NCBI GenBank assembly: GCA_031272565.1
Contig: JAISTN010000363.1
Coordinates: 1-6,193, forward strand
Reading direction: 5' to 3'
From: Bifidobacteriaceae bacterium
GTDB lineage: Bacteria; Actinomycetota; Actinomycetes; Actinomycetales; WQXJ01
Length of the DNA: 6,193 nt
The translations under genes were made by a program, and so were the position numbers. Shown here piece by piece: positions 1 through 6,193 of the stretch (positions within the stretch are counted from its first letter, which is position 1; each line of letters opens with the position of its first letter). The notes under the pieces are model-generated. The model was given only the letters and a program-made list of their open reading frames with translations. It did no database searches and was not told the origin of the DNA.

Positions 1-888
1 GTGTTTTCGATTGTCGCTCCCGGCATGCTGGGCTCCCACAAGCAGTTCAAGGAGGTCTACGCCGCCCCCATCGCGGCGGGCGGCCCGGCCGGCGAAGAGG
101 CGCTGGCCAGGCTGCGGCGCCGCGTCCGGCCGGTGATGATGCGCCGCACCAAGGAACTGGTAGCGCCGGAGTTGCCGGAGCGCCTGGAGCAGGTCCTGGA
201 GGTGGAACTGGATCCGAAGCACCGCAAGGTCTATGACACCTACTTGCAGCGGGAACGCCAGCGCATGCTGGGGCTGCTGGAGGATTATGAAGCCAACCGC
301 TTTGCCATCTTCCGGTCCTTGACCACGCTGCGCCGCCTGGCGTTGGACGCCTCACTGGTGGATCCGGACCTGGCCGGCGTGCCGTCCTCCAAGCTGGACG
401 TGCTGATGGAGCAGTTGGCGGAGGTGGCGGCGGGCGGGCACCGCGCTCTGGTCTTTTCCCAGTTCACCAGCTACCTGGCCAAGGCCCAGAACCGGTTGCG
501 GGCCGAGGGCCTGGAGTTCGCCTACCTGGATGGTTCCACCACCAACCGCACGGCCGTGATCCAGGGCTTCAAGGAGGGCGCCGCGCCGGTCTTCTTGATT
601 TCCTTGAAGGCCGGCGGCTTTGGCCTCAACCTGACGGAGGCGGACTACGTTTTCCTGCTGGACCCGTGGTGGAATCCGGCCACCGAGAACCAGGCGATCG
701 ACCGCACCCACCGGATTGGCCAGACCCGTAATGTGATGGTTTTCCGGTTGGTGGCCGGGCGGACCATCGAGGACAAGGTGATGGCCTTGAAGGCGCGCAA
801 GGCCGCCTTGTTTGACGCCGTCTTGGACGCGGAGGGAGCCTTCAGCGGCGCCTTGACCGCCGATGACGTCCGCGCTCTCTTGGCTTAG
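1..888 (+). CDS. SNF2-family DNA-dependent ATPase/helicase, C-terminal part (5' truncated by window edge)
   Basis: This is the C-terminal 295 residues of a Swi2/Snf2-type ATPase, an enzyme family that uses ATP to translocate on double-stranded DNA and displace bound proteins; the role of this bacterial member is not known. Seen: the end of the first RecA-like lobe, with the family signature RPVMMRRTKELVAPELPER (residues about 43-61), then the helicase C-terminal lobe. That lobe has motif IV HRALVFSQFTSYL (147-159), DGST (177-180), motif V SLKAGGFGLNLTEAD (201-215), the DPWWNP block (221-226) and motif VI QAIDRTHRIGQ (231-241) with arginines R235 and R238. The Walker A and DEXH motifs are missing because they lie upstream of base 1. 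The codon at base 1 reads GTG but is not the real start: the first residues (FSIVAPGMLG) are an internal conserved block of the family. The stop is TAG at 886-888. It converges on the lipoprotein gene. Confident in family, not in biological role. Confidence 0.93.
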   Translation: MFSIVAPGMLGSHKQFKEVYAAPIAAGGPAGEEALARLRRRVRPVMMRRTKELVAPELPERLEQVLEVELDPKHRKVYDTYLQRERQRMLGLLEDYEANRFAIFRSLTTLRRLALDASLVDPDLAGVPSSKLDVLMEQLAEVAAGGHRALVFSQFTSYLAKAQNRLRAEGLEFAYLDGSTTNRTAVIQGFKEGAAPVFLISLKAGGFGLNLTEADYVFLLDPWWNPATENQAIDRTHRIGQTRNVMVFRLVAGRTIEDKVMALKARKAALFDAVLDAEGAFSGALTADDVRALLA

Positions 889-931
889 CCGTTAGGTTTG
901 GCCTCCTGGCTGGTTGGGCTCAAGGCCTGAT

Positions 932-950
932 CCACCGATTATCGGCGTGG
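932..950 (+). terminator. Weak hairpin downstream of the SNF2-family gene
   Basis: CCACCGAT (932-939) can pair with ATCG (941-944) and GTGG (947-950) around a two-base bulge. The stem starts 43 bases after the stop of the SNF2-family gene. No T-tract follows, so intrinsic termination is only possible, and the hairpin may simply be part of the larger inverted repeat noted at 929-1076. Confidence 0.25.
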
Positions 951-994
951 TGAGCAGCACCAGGTGGGTGTGGTGGCAAGATGGCGACGCGATG

Positions 995-1011
995 GCAGGC
1001 TGGAGGCCTGC
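995..1011. terminator. 6-bp perfect hairpin in the convergent intergenic region
   Basis: GCAGGC (995-1000), loop TGGAG, GCCTGC (1006-1011) form a perfect six-pair stem with a five-base loop. It lies between two convergent genes and could act on either strand. No T-tract is present on either side; high-GC actinobacteria often use such stems without a U-tract, so the call is tentative. Confidence 0.35.
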
Positions 1012-1036
1012 TGAGCGCCGCCAACGCCGCCAGCGG

Positions 1037-1081
1037 GCCCAGATGGGGCTGCTCGGTAGCTGAGAATCGGTGGATCTGGGC
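1037..1081 (-). terminator. Candidate terminator stem of the LppM-family gene
   Basis: GCCCAGAT (1037-1044) and ATCTGGGC (1074-1081) are perfect reverse complements, giving an eight-pair stem over a 29-base loop. On the minus strand the stem begins seven bases after the TAG stop of the LppM-family gene (1089-1091), the usual position for a terminator. There is no U-tract, and the long loop weakens the case for classical intrinsic termination. Confidence 0.45.
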
Positions 1082-1088
1082 TGACAGC

Positions 1089-2366
1089 CTACTGGCGTGG
1101 CCAAGGCTGGTTCGGGTCAACCCGCGGCATCTGCTGCGTCGGCTGGACCGGCGGCATCTGGCCCGGGTACTGCCCCTGCACCACCGGCGCGCTGAGCTGG
1201 GTGGGCGCCACCGGCGGGGCGGACGCCGGCGGCGGTGTCTGCGCCACCGGCGGCATCTGCTGGGTCGAGGGGGTGTACGGGTTGGGCGTGTACTGCGGCG
1301 CCGGGGCATATGGCTGCTGGGCTTGGTAGGGGGCCTGCGCCTGGCCGTAGCCACCCGGGGCCGGGTAGGCGGTCGCCGTGGCAGCCTGGCGCTTGCGGCC
1401 GGACATGATCAGCACGGTGGCGATGATGCCAACGCCCACCACGCCGGCGCCGATGCCAACCCACAGCCACGGGAAGCCACCCTTGTCCGCGTCCTTGCCG
1501 CCCGCGGCATCGGCCGTTGGCGAAGCTTCGTCGTCATCTTCGCCGGTGGCCACTGGCGAGTCGTCCTCCGTGGGCGTCTCGGTTGGAGTCTGGTCCACGG
1601 TGGGATCTTCGGTGGGCTCATCGGTCGGTTCGGCCGTGGTGGTTTCGGTGGGCTCATCCGTGGGGGTTTCCGTCGCCTGGGTGGGCGGTGCCGCGTTCGG
1701 ATCGGCCTGCGCCACCGCCGTCATGGTGGTGGCACCGGTCAGCGAGATGGGGAAGGTGATGGTGTTACCGCTGATCACGCCGCTGCCGCTGAGCACGGGG
1801 CCGGGGAAGGTGAAGGAGAATTCGAAGCTCATGGACTCCAGCATTTCGGTCATCGAAGAGCCCAGAGCGGCGGCCTCAGCAAAGGCGTCTTCCATCTCGG
1901 AGCCCATATCGAGCACACCGTCCAGGTGATACTCGTCACCGCTGCGGGTGATCGACAAGTCGCCCTGGGCCCCCCCGCCGATGTCGTTCAGCGTCAGGCC
2001 CTCCATGAGGTAGCGCCGGCCGGTGTAGCCGTCTTGGGCGTAGGCCTCGTAGCCGGTGAAGGCCTCATCCATTTCACTTGCCGCCGCATCCAGGTAGGCG
2101 TCCATGCTGTCGTAGCCCATCATGCTCCACATGCCATCCACGTCGGTGCCCATCAGGGCGGCGAACTCGGCCATGCTGGCGTCCTCCATGGCCAAGACCA
2201 TGTCGCCGTCCACCGAATCATCCGCGTTGATGGTGAAGTTGGCTGCCATCTTCATGCAGCCGGTCAAGGACAAGGCCAGCACCCCCAACAGGGCCAGGGG
2301 CGCCAGGCGGCGCCTGATCAAGCCGGTGTGGCGCGGGCTGGAACCTGGGTTGGTGTGGCGAGTCAT
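1089..2366 (-). CDS. LppM-family lipoprotein with C-terminal transmembrane helix and Pro/Gln-rich cytoplasmic tail
   Basis: A 425-residue envelope protein. ATG at 2366 is chosen because a ribosome binding site (AAAGGTG) lies six bases upstream, and the signal peptide starts directly after it: RRR at 18-20, a hydrophobic core, and lipobox LTGC with the lipidated Cys37. Residues 38 to about 220 match the LppM pattern from memory: an opening like that of Mycobacterium LppM (xxADDSVDGDMVLA), then DGYTGRRYLMEGLTL near 112-126 and a beta-rich end. Residues about 226-290 are an acidic Thr/Pro linker with TDEPTE repeated at 236 and 248. A single helix at about 298-321 is followed by RKR, so the remaining 100 residues, rich in Pro, Gln, Tyr and Ala (TQQMP at 368 and 410), should be cytoplasmic. 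Mycobacterial LppM also has a C-terminal helix but only a short tail; the long tail here is unusual. Divergent from clpB. Function unknown; LppM has been linked to envelope and host interaction in mycobacteria. Family call fairly sure. Confidence 0.86.
   Translation of the reverse strand: MTRHTNPGSSPRHTGLIRRRLAPLALLGVLALSLTGCMKMAANFTINADDSVDGDMVLAMEDASMAEFAALMGTDVDGMWSMMGYDSMDAYLDAAASEMDEAFTGYEAYAQDGYTGRRYLMEGLTLNDIGGGAQGDLSITRSGDEYHLDGVLDMGSEMEDAFAEAAALGSSMTEMLESMSFEFSFTFPGPVLSGSGVISGNTITFPISLTGATTMTAVAQADPNAAPPTQATETPTDEPTETTTAEPTDEPTEDPTVDQTPTETPTEDDSPVATGEDDDEASPTADAAGGKDADKGGFPWLWVGIGAGVVGVGIIATVLIMSGRKRQAATATAYPAPGGYGQAQAPYQAQQPYAPAPQYTPNPYTPSTQQMPPVAQTPPPASAPPVAPTQLSAPVVQGQYPGQMPPVQPTQQMPRVDPNQPWPRQ
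1608..1658 (-). repeat. 15-bp direct repeat encoding the Thr/Pro/Glu linker of the lipoprotein
   Basis: TTCGGTGGGCTCATC occurs at 1608-1622 and again at 1644-1658, a 36-bp (12-codon) period that keeps the frame and encodes the repeated DEPTE linker peptide. Such repeats can expand or contract by slippage, so linker length may differ between strains. Confidence 0.7.
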
Positions 2367-2372
2367 TGGGGG

Positions 2373-2379
2373 CACCTTT
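2373..2379 (-). promoter_or_regulatory. Ribosome binding site that fixes the LppM-family start
   Basis: On the minus strand AAAGGTG is followed by six bases and then ATG at 2366. The open frame runs on upstream to 2741 without a stop, so this site, together with the signal peptide right after it, is what decides the start. Confidence 0.75.
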
Positions 2380-2415
2380 CTGCTGTCTCCTGCGGCATTG
2401 CGGCCATCAACATTG

Positions 2416-2444
2416 AGGTTAGCGGTCTGGCGGCGGCTTGTCTG
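2416..2444 (-). promoter_or_regulatory. Candidate promoter of the LppM-family gene
   Basis: On the minus strand CAGACA (2444-2439) is followed by 17 bases and TAACCT (2421-2416). These match four of six bases in each of the -35 and -10 consensus hexamers, including the TAnnnT form typical of actinobacteria. Transcription would begin near 2409 and give a leader of about 43 bases. Pattern only. Confidence 0.33.
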
Positions 2445-2503
2445 TGGGGACAACTCCCTGGGGACCCCTCCCCATGCGTAGTTTCCGCCGCGGCGCCTGG
2501 AGG

Positions 2504-2582
2504 TGGCCATCCGGGTCCAGGTCCAAGGTGGCCACTGGTGCCCCGGGGTTGGCCAACCGGGTCCAGGTCCAAGGTGGCCACT
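2504..2582. repeat. 33-bp direct repeat, two copies at a 46-bp period, with regularly placed TGGCCA palindromes
   Basis: Bases 2504-2536 and 2550-2582 are identical except at one position (T2510 versus A2556). Each copy begins with TGGCCA, carries GGTCCAGGTCCA (a tandem GGTCCA pair), and ends with AGGTGGCCACT. The self-complementary TGGCCA therefore occurs four times, at 2504, 2529, 2550 and 2575, with steps of 25, 21 and 25. A 12-bp perfect palindrome GGTTGGCCAACC (2547-2558) spans the junction, and CCCCGGGG lies at 2541-2548. The repeat lies in the divergent region, roughly 75 bp upstream of the clpB promoter. It is too short for a CRISPR array and no cas gene is near. It may be a genome-dispersed intergenic repeat or a multi-site operator. 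Confidence 0.75.
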
Positions 2583-2658
2583 TTGGGCCCAGCGGAGGGG
2601 CCTGCCGGGGAGGTGATAATGGTGCCGAGAGGCGGGAATAGCGGACCTCTGGGAGCCG

Positions 2659-2687
2659 TTGTAATTGAAAGTTGAGCGTAGTAGACT
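2659..2687 (+). promoter_or_regulatory. clpB promoter (-35 TTGTAA, 17 bp, -10 TAGACT)
   Basis: TTGTAA at 2659-2664 and TAGACT at 2682-2687 are 17 bp apart, and each matches four of six consensus bases. The -10 lies inside the HAIR operator, so a bound repressor would block polymerase. The predicted start of transcription is near 2694, which would give a leader of about 62 bases. Confidence 0.55.
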
Positions 2688-2691
2688 CAAG
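2671..2691 (+). promoter_or_regulatory. HAIR operator (HspR-binding inverted repeat) upstream of clpB
   Basis: The known HspR operator is CTTGAGT-N7-ACTCAAG. Here the right half ACTCAAG (2685-2691) is perfect and the left half is GTTGAGC (2671-2677), matching five of seven bases. The core TTGAG-N9-CTCAA has exactly the canonical spacing. Established knowledge: HspR, with DnaK as co-repressor, controls dnaK and clpB in several actinobacteria. Inference: clpB is HspR-repressed here and induced by heat or protein damage. hspR itself is not in the window. Confidence 0.85.
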
Positions 2692-2693
2692 TT

Positions 2694-2709
2694 TGGCCGA
2701 CATCGGCCA
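2694..2709 (+). promoter_or_regulatory. Inverted repeat at the predicted 5' end of the clpB transcript
   Basis: TGGCCGA (2694-2700), CA, TCGGCCA (2703-2709) form two perfect seven-base arms separated by two bases. This position is right at the predicted transcription start, so it could be a DNA-level operator next to the HAIR or, in RNA, a 5' stem (with a slightly opened loop) that stabilises the message. Confidence 0.5.
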
Positions 2710-2732
2710 CCCCACACCAGGAAAGGACACCT

Positions 2733-2750
2733 CTCCTCCACCTGAGGAGG
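2733..2750 (+). promoter_or_regulatory. clpB ribosome binding site inside a small hairpin
   Basis: The Shine-Dalgarno sequence GAGGAGG (2744-2750) lies five bases before the ATG at 2756, which sets the clpB start. CTCCTC (2733-2738) is its perfect complement across a five-base loop CACCT, so six of the seven bases can be paired, with a U-G wobble possible for the seventh. In a heat-shock gene this suggests temperature-dependent translation, but folding energy was not calculated. Confidence 0.5.
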
Positions 2751-2755
2751 CCACC

Positions 2756-5356
<2,601 letters not shown>

Positions 5357-5403
5357 GTGCCCGCTGGCGCCCGCCGGGGTGGGGCGAGCTAACTGGATTG
5401 GAG

Positions 5404-5419
5404 CCCGCCTGCCGGGTTT
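5404..5419 (+). terminator. Candidate clpB terminator
   Basis: CCCG (5404-5407), loop CCTGC, CGGG (5413-5416) make a short perfect stem followed by TTT (5417-5419), 47 bases after the clpB stop. The gap to the convergent gene is only 66 bases, so any terminator has to be here. The stem is short and the T-run minimal, so this is tentative. Confidence 0.3.
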
Positions 5420-5422
5420 GGT

Positions 5423-6121
5423 CTAGCGGAGGAACGCCTGAGCCACCATGCCCAAAATCACCAACGCCATCCAGAACAGGCCCACGCCCACGGCAGCACC
5501 GGACTTCTTGGCTGGTTGATTGGGGCGGGCGGGCGGGCGCGGCCTAGCTTGGCCCGCCCTGGAGGCTGTTGCCGGGTACGCCCGCTGGGCCGGGTATTGG
5601 CCGCCGGGCGCTGTCGCCTGGTAGACCACCGGCACCGGGACGCCGCCGCGGGCTGCCCCGCCCGGCTGGGCCGGGCTGGCCGGCACTGCCACCACACCCT
5701 GGTAGACCACTTGAGCCGGGTATTGGACCACCTGGGGGGCGGGGCCGCGTCCCGAATAGACCGCGGGCGGTGCCGGCTGCGCTGGTGGTGGGGCCGCGGC
5801 TTGGGCCGGCGCCGGCCGGGCTTGTTGAGCCGCCCGCTTGGCGCCGCCGCCACTGCGCGACCCGCCCTTGCGCCTGGGCTGGACCGGCCGGGTGGCCGCC
5901 GCCGCTTGAGCGGCCTTGACCTGGGCCGCCACCTCAGCCGCCGTGGCCGTGCCCGCCGTGGCTGGGTGCCCGCCTATCACCAGGCCGGAAACTGGTGCCG
6001 CCATGGCCATCATGGGGAACGGTTGCGCCTGGAACATGCCGAACGGCCGTGCCGGCACCGTCACCCGCGGTGGGCCCGGTGCGGCCACCGTCGGAGCAAT
6101 GGACAGGGCGGGTGCGGCCAT
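5423..6121 (-). CDS. Pro/Ala-rich hypothetical protein with a C-terminal transmembrane helix
   Basis: I do not recognise a family. The 232-residue product is mostly low complexity: an N-terminal Pro/Ala/Met-rich stretch, an Ala-rich potential helix (about 58-77), a basic patch RRKGGSRSGGGAKR (83-96), then Pro/Gln/Tyr/Val-rich sequence with recurring YPAQ (134, 176) and VVY(Q) (138, 165). A basic spacer (PAKKS) leads to one hydrophobic helix at about 209-230, ending two residues from the C terminus. This predicts a tail-anchored inner-membrane protein with its body in the cytoplasm, since there is no signal peptide. The ATG at 6121 has no convincing ribosome binding site, but TAGGCT lies six bases upstream, fitting a leaderless message. 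The clear helix at the exact C terminus argues that the frame is real despite biased composition. It converges on clpB with a 66-base gap. Tail composition resembles that of the lipoprotein gene's cytoplasmic tail. Function unknown. Confidence 0.68.
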   Translation of the reverse strand: MAAPALSIAPTVAAPGPPRVTVPARPFGMFQAQPFPMMAMAAPVSGLVIGGHPATAGTATAAEVAAQVKAAQAAAATRPVQPRRKGGSRSGGGAKRAAQQARPAPAQAAAPPPAQPAPPAVYSGRGPAPQVVQYPAQVVYQGVVAVPASPAQPGGAARGGVPVPVVYQATAPGGQYPAQRAYPATASRAGQARPRPPARPNQPAKKSGAAVGVGLFWMALVILGMVAQAFLR

Positions 6122-6122
6122 G

Positions 6123-6173
6123 ACCCAAGCCTACCGGGCCGGGGCACGGCCGGGCCCGCGGGGAGGCTTGGGT
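6123..6173. repeat. 10-bp perfect inverted repeat upstream of the tail-anchored protein gene
   Basis: ACCCAAGCCT (6123-6132) and AGGCTTGGGT (6164-6173) are exact reverse complements, 31 bases apart. The proximal arm covers nearly all of the TAGGCT box just upstream of the ATG, so a protein bound here could control the gene. It could also be a shared operator with a gene beyond the right edge of the window. Confidence 0.55.
6128..6133 (-). promoter_or_regulatory. Candidate -10 box for a leaderless transcript
   Basis: On the minus strand TAGGCT (TAnnnT pattern) is followed by six bases and then the ATG at 6121. This is the spacing seen for leaderless messages in actinobacteria, where transcription begins at the A of the start codon. 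No -35 resembling the consensus is present at 17 bp. It would explain the lack of a ribosome binding site. Confidence 0.3.
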
Positions 6174-6193
6174 GCTGGAATTGGCCGGTGGGG

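Larger units (their letters stand above)
929..1076. repeat. 12-bp perfect inverted repeat, arms 929-940 and 1065-1076
   Basis: GATCCACCGATT at 929-940 is the exact reverse complement of AATCGGTGGATC at 1065-1076, with 124 bp between the arms. It lies wholly in the gene-free convergent stretch 889-1088. It could be the ends of a small non-coding element of about 148 bp, or a remnant of two copies of one intergenic motif. No target-site duplication is visible directly at the arms; TGGGCT occurs on both sides (915-920 and 1077-1082), but the left copy is eight bases away from its arm. The right arm overlaps the terminator-like stem at 1037-1081. Confidence 0.6.

Noticed and set aside
892..1354. 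Small minus-strand frames in the convergent region
   Set aside because: One (920-1354) is an extreme Arg/Pro-rich shadow overlapping the lipoprotein gene. The other has no ribosome binding site and lies across the inverted repeats.
2504..2582. CRISPR array
   Set aside because: There are only two repeat copies, the intervening sequence is 13 bp, the repeat itself has internal duplications, and there are no cas genes or leader nearby.
981..2675. A 564-codon open frame on the plus strand, antisense to the lipoprotein gene
   Set aside because: Its product is Arg/Gly/His-rich with no recognisable domain, while the opposite strand has a signal peptide, lipobox, ribosome binding site and LppM-like domain. 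Long antisense frames are common in high-GC coding DNA.
2367..2741. Longer start for the lipoprotein gene, extending the frame to 2741
   Set aside because: The added 125 residues would be translated from the repeat array and across the clpB promoter and HAIR, and would bury the signal peptide inside the protein. The ATG at 2366 has its own ribosome binding site.
2672..2755. Longer start for clpB at 2672 (GTT/TTG region)
   Set aside because: It would begin inside the HAIR operator, upstream of the predicted transcription start. ATG 2756 has a strong ribosome binding site, and the protein then begins with the normal Clp N-domain.
5569..5919. A 116-codon plus-strand frame opposite the tail-anchored protein gene
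   Set aside because: The product is Pro/Arg/Gly low complexity with no domain or ribosome binding site. The minus-strand frame is longer and ends in a well-formed transmembrane helix.

Overview
The window looks like chromosomal DNA from a high-GC Gram-positive bacterium (Actinomycetota). The evidence is the strong G+C bias throughout, a diacylglyceryl-type lipobox on an LppM-family lipoprotein (a family known from mycobacteria and relatives), actinobacterial-style ClpB sequence, and a near-consensus HspR-associated inverted repeat (HAIR) in front of clpB. I cannot place it below phylum from sequence reading alone.

Layout, left to right. (1) 1-888, plus strand: the C-terminal part of a SNF2-family (Swi2/Snf2) DNA-dependent ATPase whose N-terminal half lies outside the window. 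(2) 889-1088: a convergent gene-free stretch with several inverted repeats, including a hairpin a few bases past the stop of the next gene. (3) 1089-2366, minus strand: a 425-residue LppM-family lipoprotein with a lipobox, an extracytoplasmic domain, a Thr/Pro/Glu/Asp-rich linker, one transmembrane helix and a Pro/Gln/Tyr-rich cytoplasmic tail. (4) 2367-2755: a 389-base divergent intergenic region. It holds a promoter candidate for the lipoprotein gene, a 33-bp direct repeat present twice at a 46-bp period, the clpB promoter overlapped by a HAIR operator, and a short clpB leader that can fold so the ribosome binding site is paired. (5) 2756-5356, plus strand: clpB, the heat-shock disaggregase, 866 residues. 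(6) 5423-6121, minus strand: a small Pro/Ala-rich protein of unknown function with a single C-terminal transmembrane helix. (7) 6122-6193: its upstream region, with a 10-bp perfect inverted repeat over the start-proximal promoter candidate.

The genes do not form one operon; the strands alternate + - + -. clpB is the clear functional centre, as a stress-induced single-gene unit probably repressed by HspR (encoded elsewhere, usually with dnaK). The most striking anomaly is inside clpB. The second AAA+ domain lacks nine residues that normally form the beta strand before the Walker A loop and the first glycine of that loop. The reading frame is kept, and the sequence at the junction is what a deletion between two short direct repeats would leave. 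Either this ClpB has a crippled second ATPase, or the assembly collapsed 27 bases here. The second most interesting point is the clpB leader, where a pyrimidine tract can pair with the Shine-Dalgarno sequence or, alternatively, with an upstream purine tract; this is a possible RNA thermometer added to transcriptional HspR control.
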